A stretch of DNA of 64,000 nucleotides from Prevotella sp. E13-17 (GCF_022024035.1 NZ_CP091787.1:186001-250000), one strand, 5' to 3'. Shown: positions 40,672-49,877, counted from the first letter of the stretch. The notes: a model not told the origin generated them from the letters alone. Numbers and translations: made by a program.

Positions 40672-43256
40672 AGTGATTTGATGGTCCAGTCAATACCTAA
40701 AGGATTATGCCGCATTTCAAGCACCAGCGGCAGTGCTTCGTTCTTCTCTATCCACATCTCCGTGGCGTCGATGTCGGCTTTCACATGCACGGCGGCAGTC
40801 GTCTCATCGACTTTCCGCCATGTGATGGTGTCGTAAACGAAGGCGCCCTTTGCCCTTAGCTCGGCATAGGCCTTTTGCGAAATGAAGGCGAAGGTGCCCT
40901 TGACGGCGTGGTAGGTGGTGCCGTCTTGCTGCGGGGTGAGCCAGCAGAAGGTGGTGGCTTGCTCTACCTCCTGGCGCGGGATGTGGTAGGTGGTCTGCTT
41001 GCAGGTGAGCACCAGCGTGTCAGCGCGCCAGCTGTAGGCCAGGGGCCAGCTGCGGTACTGGCGGTTCAGGGTGAAGGCGATATGGGCGCTGGGGGAGGCG
41101 GGAGTGCCAGCCGAAACGGCTGGCCTACGGAGAAGGGCTGCAGGAGCGGCGGGCCCGGGGGCGGCGGTGAAATGGAGCTTGCCGCCTTTTAGGAGGTCTT
41201 GGTGGGTGATGCGGGCGGCGGGGAGTGGGCGGCCGTTCCAGGTGACGGCGGCGAAGTGGGGGGCGTCGCCCGTTCTTTCTACCTCCAGCTGCTGGCCGTT
41301 GGGCAGGGTGAAGCGGTAGTGGGGCAGTAGCGGGAGGTTGAGTAGGTAGGTGTCGGTGCCTGCCAGTGGGTAGAGTCCCATCATGTGGAAAGCCAGCCAC
41401 GACGACATGGCACCTGAGTCATCGTTGCCGGGCAGTCCGTCTGGCAAGTCCGTATAGTGGTTGTTGATGATCTGATGGATGCGCTGGGTGCTCAGGTCGG
41501 GTCTTCCTATCCAATGGTATAGACAAGGTGAGAGGAAGGAAGGCTCGTTCTGTACGTTGTAGTAGCCCTTTTCAAAGAATAGGTCCAGTCGCTGCTTGAA
41601 TGCCTCCTTGCCACCGCAAGCCTCGATCAGTCCCTCCACGTCGTGTGGGATGCTGAGTGAGTACTCCTCGCTCGTAGCTTCATAGAAGAATGTGTCCCAC
41701 CAAGGCACGTACCATGGTGCCACCTTGGTGGTTGGCGTATAGGCTATCGTGGGGTGGAACACCTGAGAGTGTCCCCACGGTACTGAGTCGAGCCACTGTC
41801 CCTCTGCGTCTTTGGGCATGATGAAACCGCACATGCCGTCGTATATATAATCCTTACGCCACAGGTTCTTCCAGTTCTCCGACCGTTTCATATAGCGCTG
41901 ATACACCCCAGTGTCGCCCAGTCGTTTGGCCACCTGTGCGATGCACCAGTCGTTGAAAGCATATTCCACGGTGCGTGTGCCGGCACGCGGGATGCCATAG
42001 GGAATATAGCCCAATGCGATATATTCGTTCAGTCCGCCGCGTCCGTGTTTCTCGTGTTCGCTGCCAGCATCCACTTCGCCATCTTTCAACATTGCCTCCA
42101 AAGCCAGGCGGTAGTCAATGCCTTTCAGTCCTTTGGCCATCGCATCGGCCACCACCACGTCGGCATTTGAGCCGCCCTGTGTCCTGCCGTTGCAGTCGCC
42201 ACTGCGTGCATCGGGCATATATCCCTCATGTTGATAGATGTTGAGGAGCGCGTTGACCATGGCCACCTCGCGATCGGGGCACAGCAGCGTGAGCAGTGGC
42301 GACGAGGTGCGGTAGGTGTCCCAGATGGCATAATAGTCATCGTAGTAAGCCCCCTTCTTCCATCGTGGATTCTCTCCCGTCTTATCTACCGGCATCAGCA
42401 TGGTGTGATAGAGCGCCGTGTAGAACATACGTTTCTGTTGTTCGGTGCCCTCGATGCTGATCTTCGACAGCTGTTGCTCCCATGTGGCGCGCAAGTGTTG
42501 CAGTTGCTGGTTGAAGTTTCGCTTCCCGATGTTCTTTTGAGCCTTTTGTATGCCGACATACGAGATGCCAATCTTTACGTTCACCAGTGTGTCGCTGAAG
42601 GTCAGTAGGTTGCCTTCAGCCTTGAAGGGCCGGTCAGTCCTCAAGGCAAAGAACACCGTGTAGGGACCGCCATTGTTCCAGCCACCCCTGATGCAAGAGA
42701 ATCCCTGCACCTCATGGTCGGACACCACCTGGAAGTCTGCACCCACAAACTGCTGACGTTCGCGCAGGTTGGGCACCGGGTTCTTGCCCAGAAAATGGGT
42801 CACGTCCACCAGCAGCGCCCCCCTGTTGGGATAGTGAAAGCGGTAGTAGGCACAGCGCTCGTCGGTGGTAATCTCCGTGCGGATGCCGTTGTCGAAGGTG
42901 GTGGCATAGTAGCCCAGCTCGATCTGTTCCTCGCGGCGGGCCTGTTCGCTTTGGTCACCGCCCACAAGGCACGGCAGTATCAGAATGTTGCCATACTTCT
43001 GTCCGCCGCCCGTGCCGCTGACGTGCGTCTGCGAGAAGCCCGTCACCTTGGCAGGCATCTCGGCCCATCCCGCATTGGGCAGCACCCCGCAGTCAGGGCC
43101 AGGCTTCACCATGCCGAAAGGCATGCAGGGACCGGGGAACGTGCGTCCCACGCCCACGCTGCCAATACGCGGGTCAACATATTGCCAGCACTGGGCCGAC
43201 AGTTCCGAAAAAAGACTCAGAAGACTTGTAAATAGTAGTATGGTTTTTAGTTTCAT
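40668..43256 (-). CDS. GH92 family exo-alpha-mannosidase
   Basis: This is an 862-aa exported glycosidase. The ATG at 43256 is chosen because it opens the signal peptide MKLKTILLFTSLLSLFSELS; upstream in-frame ATGs lie beyond the promoter and inside queC. GH92 landmarks are YVDPRIGSVGVGRTFPG at the mature N-terminus, YAIWDTYRTSSPLLTL, DWCIAQVAKRLG and GNDDSGAMSSWLAFHMMGLYP. After the GH92 fold comes an unusual Pro/Ala-rich linker (about 700-725) encoded by very GC-rich DNA with a perfect palindrome. A beta-rich C-terminal domain of about 130 residues follows. It is translationally coupled to the phosphatase-GH92 gene. Confidence 0.92.
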   Translation of the reverse strand: MKLKTILLFTSLLSLFSELSAQCWQYVDPRIGSVGVGRTFPGPCMPFGMVKPGPDCGVLPNAGWAEMPAKVTGFSQTHVSGTGGGQKYGNILILPCLVGGDQSEQARREEQIELGYYATTFDNGIRTEITTDERCAYYRFHYPNRGALLVDVTHFLGKNPVPNLRERQQFVGADFQVVSDHEVQGFSCIRGGWNNGGPYTVFFALRTDRPFKAEGNLLTFSDTLVNVKIGISYVGIQKAQKNIGKRNFNQQLQHLRATWEQQLSKISIEGTEQQKRMFYTALYHTMLMPVDKTGENPRWKKGAYYDDYYAIWDTYRTSSPLLTLLCPDREVAMVNALLNIYQHEGYMPDARSGDCNGRTQGGSNADVVVADAMAKGLKGIDYRLALEAMLKDGEVDAGSEHEKHGRGGLNEYIALGYIPYGIPRAGTRTVEYAFNDWCIAQVAKRLGDTGVYQRYMKRSENWKNLWRKDYIYDGMCGFIMPKDAEGQWLDSVPWGHSQVFHPTIAYTPTTKVAPWYVPWWDTFFYEATSEEYSLSIPHDVEGLIEACGGKEAFKQRLDLFFEKGYYNVQNEPSFLSPCLYHWIGRPDLSTQRIHQIINNHYTDLPDGLPGNDDSGAMSSWLAFHMMGLYPLAGTDTYLLNLPLLPHYRFTLPNGQQLEVERTGDAPHFAAVTWNGRPLPAARITHQDLLKGGKLHFTAAPGPAAPAALLRRPAVSAGTPASPSAHIAFTLNRQYRSWPLAYSWRADTLVLTCKQTTYHIPRQEVEQATTFCWLTPQQDGTTYHAVKGTFAFISQKAYAELRAKGAFVYDTITWRKVDETTAAVHVKADIDATEMWIEKNEALPLVLEMRHNPLGIDWTIKSL
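41106..41124. repeat. Palindrome inside the GH92 linker-coding DNA
   Basis: GCCAGCCG-AAA-CGGCTGGC is a perfect 8-bp inverted repeat. It sits in the GC-rich segment that encodes the Pro/Ala linker and looks like a REP-type palindrome kept in frame. Confidence 0.5.
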
Positions 43257-43260
43257 AGTG

Positions 43261-43268
43261 CAAAGATA
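43261..43268 (-). promoter_or_regulatory. Promoter -7 box of the GH92 operon
   Basis: TATCTTTG on the minus strand lies 4 nt before the ATG at 43256, the same spacing as at coaD, implying a leaderless message. No -33 TTTG is seen. Confidence 0.5.
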
Positions 43269-43312
43269 TACATTTTTTCCTTTTGAATGTGCTCCAATTA
43301 AAATAAATTGCA

Positions 43313-43320
43313 TATATTTG
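43313..43320 (+). promoter_or_regulatory. Promoter -7 box of queC
   Basis: TATATTTG lies 23 nt upstream of the queC ATG. The nearest TTTG (43282-43285) is 27 bp away, longer than usual. Confidence 0.45.
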
Positions 43321-43343
43321 CAACCGAATAGCAGAGAAAGAAT

Positions 43344-43997
43344 ATGAAAGACAGCATTTTGATTTTGAGCGGCGGCGTCGATTCTACCACCATGCTCTAC
43401 GACTACAAAGACCGTATTGCGATGGCCATCTCGTTTGACTATGGCTCCAATCATAATGCCCGTGAGATACCCTTTGCCCGCATGCACTGCGAGCGACTGG
43501 GCATCCGTCATATCACCATCCCCCTGCAGTTTATGGCCACCTATTTTCGCAGTTCGCTGCTGTCGGGCGATGATGCCATTCCCGAAGGCCACTATGCCGA
43601 CGAGAATATGAAGTCAACGGTGGTGCCTTTCCGCAACGGCATCATGCTGTCTATCGCCGTGGGCATGGCCGAGAGCAACAATCTGCAGTATGTGATGATG
43701 GCCAACCACGGCGGCGACCACACCATCTATCCCGACTGCCGCCCCGAGTTTGTGGATGCTTTCGATGCCACGGCGCAGGCCGGTACGTACAATGGCGTGC
43801 GTCTGTTGTCGCCCTATACCAACCTGACCAAGGCACAGATTGCCGCCCGCGGCAAGGAGCTGGGCATCGACTACAGCGAGACGTGGTCGTGCTATCGTGG
43901 TGGCGAGCACCATTGTGGTCGTTGTGGCACCTGCGTAGAGCGCCGTGAGGCATTTGAGCAGGCAGGCATCGACGACCGTACTGTCTATGAAGACTAA
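43344..43997 (+). CDS. queC: 7-cyano-7-deazaguanine synthase
   Basis: QueC converts 7-carboxy-7-deazaguanine to preQ0 with ATP and ammonia, on the route to queuosine in tRNA. The 217-aa protein has the PP-loop SGGVDST (9-15), a second conserved stretch VPFRNGIMLSIAVGMAE, and the zinc site with C183, C191, C194 and C197 (CX7CX2CX2C). The length is normal. No queD or queE gene follows; the next gene is an unrelated lipoprotein 54 bp away. I see no preQ1 riboswitch in the short leader. Confidence 0.96.
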   Translation: MKDSILILSGGVDSTTMLYDYKDRIAMAISFDYGSNHNAREIPFARMHCERLGIRHITIPLQFMATYFRSSLLSGDDAIPEGHYADENMKSTVVPFRNGIMLSIAVGMAESNNLQYVMMANHGGDHTIYPDCRPEFVDAFDATAQAGTYNGVRLLSPYTNLTKAQIAARGKELGIDYSETWSCYRGGEHHCGRCGTCVERREAFEQAGIDDRTVYED

Positions 43998-44051
43998 TCT
44001 TACTGCATACCAATAACTACTTTTATACTAACCTTTTAATATTACTACATT

Positions 44052-44948
44052 ATGAAGAAACTATCATCATTATTATTGATTCTGGTGGCCGCCCTGTGTT
44101 TGACGGCTTGCAGTGACAGTCCCGACAGTCTGGGTGCATCAAAAGCTAAGAAGCTGTTTAAAAAAGAGATGGCGCGTACGCATCGTCTTGAAGGTTTTGC
44201 TAATGTTCGCACCGGTTATTACGAGTGCAACGACAACGAGGATCGCTACAAGCTGCGCCAGTTGGCTGCCAACGACATCGTGACCTACAAGTGTGACGTG
44301 GTGAAAAAGACAGAGCGCGTCAGGAAGAAGCGCCGCGTGCAGGCAGGCTACTATTATAGATATTGGACCACCGAGAGCTACTATGTCAACGAAGAGGTGG
44401 ACACCTATTTCGTGACCGTCGAGCTGACCGAGAAAGGTCGTGCTCTGCTCTATGAACCCCAGGAAGCCGAACCCGATGAGGACACCAAGGAACTGAAGCT
44501 CGATCAGGAGATAGACCTGAGCAAGTATCCCGAGTACAAGGTGGAAGCTGAGGAGTTTTCAAAGCCTGCAGCACAGGCCGAAGCACCAACTGTCGTAGAG
44601 ACCCCCGACACGGTGGCTGCCTACGAAGAGAGCGAGGAAGCTTTCCAGCCCGATGAGCCAGCTACAGAGGCCGTTGACTCTAAAGCCAGTGCCTACGACA
44701 AGGCTAAAGCCAAGGAAAAGTACGAGGATGTGACGCTTAATGCCTTTGAACTGGACGTGATTAAGGCACGCAACGTGCGCAAGACGAGCGACAATACCGC
44801 GACGGCCCAGATTCTGGTGGAGTATGAAGACGTGACTCCCGTGGGTCGTATCATGATGGGCGTGTACGACGGTCAGCGCTTCGTTTCGCCAACACTGCAC
44901 TACACCTATTTCGAAGACAAGGGCTGGCAACTGGACAGTGACGAATAA
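44052..44948 (+). CDS. Lipoprotein of unknown function
   Basis: This is a 298-aa lipoprotein with the lipobox LTAC (Cys20). An N-terminal domain (about 25-140) has FKKEMARTHRLEGFANVRTGYYECND and VTVELTEKGRALLYE, a pattern of small periplasmic domains in Bacteroidetes. A low-complexity acidic, Ala/Pro/Glu-rich linker (about 140-225) follows. A C-terminal domain (about 228-298) has NVRKTSDNTATAQILVEYE and ends HYTYFEDKGWQLDSDE. No function is recognised. A terminator hairpin lies just after the gene. Confidence 0.8.
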   Translation: MKKLSSLLLILVAALCLTACSDSPDSLGASKAKKLFKKEMARTHRLEGFANVRTGYYECNDNEDRYKLRQLAANDIVTYKCDVVKKTERVRKKRRVQAGYYYRYWTTESYYVNEEVDTYFVTVELTEKGRALLYEPQEAEPDEDTKELKLDQEIDLSKYPEYKVEAEEFSKPAAQAEAPTVVETPDTVAAYEESEEAFQPDEPATEAVDSKASAYDKAKAKEKYEDVTLNAFELDVIKARNVRKTSDNTATAQILVEYEDVTPVGRIMMGVYDGQRFVSPTLHYTYFEDKGWQLDSDE

Positions 44949-44968
44949 GCAGGACTCCTGTCAACATA

Positions 44969-45022
44969 ACAACAGCTCCCATCCTACCGCCTGTCGGCCA
45001 GGATGGGAGCTGTTCTTTTTCA
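44969..45022 (+). terminator. Intrinsic terminator after the lipoprotein gene
   Basis: AACAGCTCCCATCCT and AGGATGGGAGCTGTT form a perfect 15-bp stem around the loop ACCGCCTGTCGGCC, followed by CTTTTTC. Confidence 0.85.
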
Positions 45023-45088
45023 CGACGGCAGAAACAGCAACTCAAGAGCTAAGCCATGACGACCTAAGCGTGGAGGTTTAGCGGCGCA

Positions 45089-45211
45089 AAACGGTCCCTT
45101 TGGTGCCTTTCGACTTAAGTCGTGAGACTTGTTGACTTAAGTCGTGAACGTTGTTGACTTAAGTCGAAAGGTCTGTTGACTTAAGTCGTGAACTACAGAA
45201 ACGGCACTTTT
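45089..45211. repeat. 22-bp-register dyad array D (6 units)
   Basis: Four copies of the palindrome GACTTAAGTC start at 45112, 45134, 45156 and 45178, exactly 22 bp apart. The linkers between them vary but end in TTGTT or CTGTT. On the same register, one unit before and one after, lie AAA-CGGTCCC-TTT (centre 45095) and AAA-CGGCACT-TTT (centre 45205), the motif type of the arrays at 7.3 and 21.5 kb. The array lies between a terminator and the GH43 promoter. No coding potential is seen in the 392-bp interval. Confidence 0.9.
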
Positions 45212-45277
45212 AGGTTGGAAAAGAGGCTCTGTTATACCGCTATATGGCCGAGATTGGATTGTTTTTTCTAGCAAAAG

Positions 45278-45309
45278 TTTGGCGATAAAGAAAACAATGT
45301 TTATCTTTG
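45278..45309 (+). promoter_or_regulatory. Promoter of the GH43 gene
   Basis: TTTG (45278-45281), 20 bp, TATCTTTG (45302-45309), 31 nt before the ATG at 45341. It is a near-perfect match to the lineage consensus. Confidence 0.75.
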
Positions 45310-45340
45310 CAGACAAGAAACAACTAATCTGCAGATAATT

Positions 45341-48217
45341 ATGAGGAGAATCTTTACACTGTTAACTATGGGATTGCTGGCACTGAACAGCACCGCCCAG
45401 ACAGAGTTGACGCAGACTGAGGCGAAGACCTTGTACAAGACTACAAGCAAGCACTGGATCAGCGTGCATGACCCATCTGTGGTATGGGAACCTAAAACCA
45501 AGCGATACTATATCTTCGGCTCACATCGTGCGCAGGCCTGGACACAGGATCTGCAGAACTGGACGTGGTTTAACTCGCCATGGAAAGTGGGAACCAACAA
45601 TAATGCTTCTAACGAAGATGCTTTTGTGACGCCTCAGGTGAAGAAGGTGAAGAAAAATGGCCAGGAGGTTGACTTCCCGGCATTCAATGCCTATGAGTGG
45701 GCTGCTGCCTATCCTACGTGGAAAGACGGCAACGGCAATGCGTGGAATATCAATGGCAACATGTGGGCGCCCGACGTGATCTGGAACCCCGTCATGCAGA
45801 AATGGTGCCAGTATCTGAGCATCAACGGACCGAAGTGGAATTCGAGCATCATCTTGTTGACGGCCGATGACATCGAGGGTCCCTATGAGTATCAGGGACC
45901 TGTGGTGATTAGTGGCTTCGGGTTGAACGCTAACACTGACTATAAGAAGACCGACCTGGAACTGGTGCTCGGCACGACGCTGTCGGCACTGCCTTCGCGC
46001 TATAACAGTCCATGGGCCAGCACCCAAAAACCCAGTTTCCCGAACAATATCGACCCTTGCGTGTTCTATGATGAGGAGGGCAAACTGTGGATGGCCTACG
46101 GCTCGTGGTCGGGTGGCATCTTTATTTTGGAACTCGACGAGCAGACGGGTCTGCGCGATTATGACGTGGAGTACGAGAATAGCAACACCAGCGATGCCTA
46201 CTTCGGCAAGAAGATAGCAGGTGGCTACTACTCGTCGGGTGAGGCACCCTACATAGAATATATTGGTGGCTACTACTATCTGTTTATCACCTATGGCGAA
46301 CTGCAGCAAAACGGCGACTACAACATGCGCGTGTATCGGTCGAAGAACCCCAACGGACCTTATGCCGATCCCGCCGGACGCTCGCCCATCTATACGCAGT
46401 ACACCATGAACTATGGCAATAATGCGCCTGCCCGTGGCGAGAAGCTGGTAGGTCCCTATAGTCATTGGGGCTACATGTCGCAGGGTGAGCGCTCGCAAGG
46501 GCATAACTCGATCATTGCGGCACCCGACGGTCGTACGTATCTGGTCTATCACACCCGTTTCTGCAATGACGACAAAGCCAGTGACGAGGGCCATCAGGTG
46601 CGCGTGCACCAAGTGTTCCAAAACAAGGAAGGCTGGCTTGTGGCAGCACCATTTGAATATAATGGAGAGGAAATCACGGATGCTGACATTGCCTCTAACC
46701 AGCCTTTCACACAGGAAGAGATGATCGGAACCTACAGTCTGCTGATGCATAAGTTTAGCAACAACCGCACGCAGTTGGAGCAGGTGGAACCTGTAGAGGT
46801 GACACTGAATGCTGATGGCACGGTGACAGGTAAGTACACGGGCAAGTGGAGTATGACCGAGGGCACTGGCTACGTCACGCTGACGCTGAACAACATAGTC
46901 TATCAGGGCGTTGCTGTCGAGGAAGTGATGGACAACAAGTCGATGCATGCGCTGGCCATCACAGCCTGCGGAACGTCGGGCGTGAACATCTGGGCTCACA
47001 AACTGATGCCTAAGTATGAACTGGCATGGATGCTGAACAACATGACGGTGCCTGTGAAGCAGAACCAGACTGTCTCTAAGGATGTGGACCTCTATGGCAT
47101 GAAGATAGGTTTGCCCAACGTGATGCTGAGCTGGCAGAGCAACCAGCCCGAGGTTATCTCGCACTATGGTAAGTATAACCCCAGCGGACTGACCGAGGAT
47201 GTGCCGGTGGTGCTCTCGGCACGCTTGGAGGCAGCCAACTACTATTGGGCACAAGACTATAAGGTGTATGCTGGAAAGGAGAACATGCCTACTGCCAATT
47301 GGAAGGGTGGCATGGTGGCACACTATGGCTTCGACCACCAGCAGCTCAGCAACTCGTTTGATGCGGCCCAGGTGGCAACGCTGGGTAAGAAGGGTACTGG
47401 CGTTGTGCCAGTGCTGGAAGACAATGACCCGATGCGCACCGGACGCGTGACACGCACCTACCCATCGGTCAACAACAACGAGGGTTATGTCACTATTCCT
47501 AACCCGCTCTATGGCAAGAACCTGGAGAATGGCGCAACCATCTCGCTGTGGGTGCAGCGCAACGACAACAACCTCTATGGCGCATTGTTGGGCGTAACAG
47601 ATGGCAGTGCACGGCTGTTCTTCACGGGCAATGCCTATCTGGGTTTCAATGATGGCAAAACAGAGAATGTCGCTGGTGGCGTGTGGAACAACTGGATAGA
47701 CCTGAACCATCCAGGGACGACCGAGACAAAACTTCTGTCGCAGAACAAGTGGGAGCTTGTGACGCTGTGCTTCGCCAAGGATGGCATCAGACTCTATGTC
47801 TCAGGGGCAGTGAAGAATTTTACAGCAGCCAATGGTAAACTAAACGGAACGGCAGTCAGTCAGGCGGCAAACTTTGACTACAGCCTCGTGCTGGAGCACT
47901 TGGCGGCCTCGCAATATCTGTATCTCGGCAATGGCGGTTTCTGGGGAACACCCGATGCCCGCTACGATGATCTTGTTGTGTACGACCGTACACTGTCGTT
48001 TTCCGAGGTTCTGGCTCTGAACACGATGGAGAACCGTGCGTTTGACTTCTGGACACTGAACCCCACGGGCATCGACGACATGCCACAGCAGCATGCCGCA
48101 CCGGCAACAGCCATCTTCGACCTGCAAGGCAGGGTCATCAAAAATGGCAAATCGCTGGATAGCAATTTGCCACGTGGAATCTATGTAATCAACGGACGGA
48201 AGGTCGTCGTGAAGTGA
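45341..48217 (+). CDS. GH43 arabinan-type glycoside hydrolase with LamG-like domain and sorting-like tail
   Basis: This is a 958-aa secreted enzyme (signal peptide ends near STAQ). The five-bladed GH43 domain (about 35-440) shows the general-base Asp44 in SVHDPSVVW, a second acidic residue in NIDPCVFYDEEGKLWMAYGS (about 236) and the acid Glu in GEAPYIEYIGG (about 302). RSQGHNSII follows. The pattern fits endo-1,5-alpha-arabinanase-type subfamilies. A beta-sandwich accessory region follows, then a LamG/concanavalin-like domain (about 665-890, with GATISLWVQRNDN and LVTLCFAKDGIRLYVSG). The tail is FDLQGRV...PRGIYVINGRKVVVK. It stands alone after its own promoter and converges with the SGNH hydrolase gene, leaving 3 bp. 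Confidence 0.9.
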   Translation: MRRIFTLLTMGLLALNSTAQTELTQTEAKTLYKTTSKHWISVHDPSVVWEPKTKRYYIFGSHRAQAWTQDLQNWTWFNSPWKVGTNNNASNEDAFVTPQVKKVKKNGQEVDFPAFNAYEWAAAYPTWKDGNGNAWNINGNMWAPDVIWNPVMQKWCQYLSINGPKWNSSIILLTADDIEGPYEYQGPVVISGFGLNANTDYKKTDLELVLGTTLSALPSRYNSPWASTQKPSFPNNIDPCVFYDEEGKLWMAYGSWSGGIFILELDEQTGLRDYDVEYENSNTSDAYFGKKIAGGYYSSGEAPYIEYIGGYYYLFITYGELQQNGDYNMRVYRSKNPNGPYADPAGRSPIYTQYTMNYGNNAPARGEKLVGPYSHWGYMSQGERSQGHNSIIAAPDGRTYLVYHTRFCNDDKASDEGHQVRVHQVFQNKEGWLVAAPFEYNGEEITDADIASNQPFTQEEMIGTYSLLMHKFSNNRTQLEQVEPVEVTLNADGTVTGKYTGKWSMTEGTGYVTLTLNNIVYQGVAVEEVMDNKSMHALAITACGTSGVNIWAHKLMPKYELAWMLNNMTVPVKQNQTVSKDVDLYGMKIGLPNVMLSWQSNQPEVISHYGKYNPSGLTEDVPVVLSARLEAANYYWAQDYKVYAGKENMPTANWKGGMVAHYGFDHQQLSNSFDAAQVATLGKKGTGVVPVLEDNDPMRTGRVTRTYPSVNNNEGYVTIPNPLYGKNLENGATISLWVQRNDNNLYGALLGVTDGSARLFFTGNAYLGFNDGKTENVAGGVWNNWIDLNHPGTTETKLLSQNKWELVTLCFAKDGIRLYVSGAVKNFTAANGKLNGTAVSQAANFDYSLVLEHLAASQYLYLGNGGFWGTPDARYDDLVVYDRTLSFSEVLALNTMENRAFDFWTLNPTGIDDMPQQHAAPATAIFDLQGRVIKNGKSLDSNLPRGIYVINGRKVVVK

Positions 48218-48220
48218 CGC

Positions 48221-49819
48221 TTACAGAGTGTACTTACGACCGTTCTGCACGATAATACCTTTTCGATTCTTTTTAACTGCACGCCCCGACAAGTCATAAC
48301 ATCTTGTTGGGGCGTCCGTTTTTACCGCAGGACGGATGCCTGTGGTCTGCTTAGACACGAAGTTGACGGTGTTGAGGCTCATGGCCTTGTTCTCCAACTG
48401 ATCGGGGGCAACCATGGGCACGTAGAGCTCGAGGCTGGACTTCAGCATCTTGCCGGCATTCAACTGCTCGACCTCCTCGGGACAGAAGGCTGAACGCCAG
48501 AAGAACAACTCGCTGAACTGACGTGATACCTGACTGGTTGAGTCGCCTACGATGGTGCTGAACTGCGTGTTGATGCGCTCGTTGGCCTCTACGGATTTGT
48601 TGTCCACATAGAGCAGCACACGGCGCTGAGCGTAGTAATGAGTCAGCGTGATGGTGTGCCACTGGTCGTCGTTGATTGGAGCATCGACCGTCATCTGGTC
48701 GTCATACATGCTGGTGTAAACCACTTTACCCTCGGCATTGACCGACAGGTTGGCCTCGCGGGTACCTCTGGTGGCTTTCAAGGTGAGCAGCCTCCCGGCG
48801 TCGCCGCCTTTCACACGCAGGCTGATGGTGAAGGGATGTACGGTGCTTTCGCCCTGGAAGCTGACTACATCGCCCTGCCCCAGTGGCATGGCTGCTGTGG
48901 TGTTGCGCACGGGCTGTGACTTGCCGCTGGCGATGGCGTCGAAGAGTGATGGTGTCATGGCATAGAAAAACTCTTGGTGACCAGCCGTGGTGGGGTGGTA
49001 ATCGTCGTCCTTATAGCCGGTTGCCCAGTGGCCCATGCCATCATCAATGGCACCCAGCGTGTTGACTGAAGACACGTCCCAGCTGTGGATGAGCAGGTTC
49101 ATCTGCTTGATGTAGTTATAGTCCTCGGTGGTATAGTCGGCGCGGGTGTAGTTGTTCATCACCACAGGAATCTTGCCGTCGGCCTTGATCTTGCGGATGA
49201 GCAACTGCATGTTGTTGGCAAACTGATTGAAAATCTTCTGCTGGTCGGCAGCGCCATGGATACCCTCGTTGCCCATCGAGAGGCCAATGATGACATAGCG
49301 GGCGTGGTCGCGGGTCATCTCGGCATAGCGGTTCAGCAGGTCGTTGGTGGTGTTGCCGCCAATGGCAATGCCCGACACGTAGAAAGGTGTCTCGCTGGTT
49401 TTATCGTTGAAGCGCTTCTTCAGCTGTTCGCCGTAGAGGTAGGCATAGCCTTTGTTGCCCGTAGCACCCGTGCCGTTGCATACCGACGATCCGAAAGCTG
49501 AGATGCGGTAGGCATCGACGGGGGCGGTGAAGCTCCATGCCTTGGTCGTCATGTCGAAGCGCACGGTATAGGTGCCGCCATTGATGCGGATGTTGTTGGA
49601 CTTGTAGGAAGGTTGGTCAGACTCGAAGTAAACATACTTGTCGCTGAACAAGAAGATGTGTGAATCGTCGAGGGTGACCTCCGACTGCCACACCTGATCT
49701 TCGACCTGTTCCAGCAGGATAGGCGTGGTGACAATGTTTCCCTTTAGGTACAGTTTGGTTTGGGCATAGCCCATGAGTGAAACGAGTAGCAAGAGTGCTA
49801 CCAATGCTTTTTTCTTCAT
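48221..49819 (-). CDS. SGNH/GDSL hydrolase with SusE-like N-domain and LamG domain
   Basis: This is a 532-aa exported esterase-type protein. After the signal peptide (to about 20), residues 22-100 resemble the SusE/SusF N-terminal Ig-like module (KLYLKGNIVTTPILLEQ). The SGNH core has block I FGSSVCNGTG (109-118, nucleophile S111 or S112), the GGNTT block, GLSMGNEG and block V with DYHPTTAGHQ (about 273-282). A LamG-like domain follows (about 315-490, with HTITLTHYYAQRRVLLYVDN). The tail is YDLSGRAVKKNRKGIIVQ then NGRKYTL. It probably deacetylates or de-esterifies a plant glycan such as pectin or arabinan, given the adjacent GH43. Confidence 0.88.
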   Translation of the reverse strand: MKKKALVALLLLVSLMGYAQTKLYLKGNIVTTPILLEQVEDQVWQSEVTLDDSHIFLFSDKYVYFESDQPSYKSNNIRINGGTYTVRFDMTTKAWSFTAPVDAYRISAFGSSVCNGTGATGNKGYAYLYGEQLKKRFNDKTSETPFYVSGIAIGGNTTNDLLNRYAEMTRDHARYVIIGLSMGNEGIHGAADQQKIFNQFANNMQLLIRKIKADGKIPVVMNNYTRADYTTEDYNYIKQMNLLIHSWDVSSVNTLGAIDDGMGHWATGYKDDDYHPTTAGHQEFFYAMTPSLFDAIASGKSQPVRNTTAAMPLGQGDVVSFQGESTVHPFTISLRVKGGDAGRLLTLKATRGTREANLSVNAEGKVVYTSMYDDQMTVDAPINDDQWHTITLTHYYAQRRVLLYVDNKSVEANERINTQFSTIVGDSTSQVSRQFSELFFWRSAFCPEEVEQLNAGKMLKSSLELYVPMVAPDQLENKAMSLNTVNFVSKQTTGIRPAVKTDAPTRCYDLSGRAVKKNRKGIIVQNGRKYTL

Positions 49820-49877
49820 GCGATTTTTAGATTCTAGTTATTAATTATTACTTACTTTATCTTCTTGCTGGGTGGAC

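Noticed and set aside
43260..43343. A preQ1 riboswitch in front of queC
   Set aside because: The predicted leader is only about 20 nt and no pseudoknot-like pattern could be seen.
45521..47710. A 729-codon open frame antisense to the GH43 gene
   Set aside because: It lies wholly opposite a gene with clear family motifs, has no recognisable domain or ribosome-binding context, and similar long antisense frames occur opposite other genes here, as expected from codon bias.
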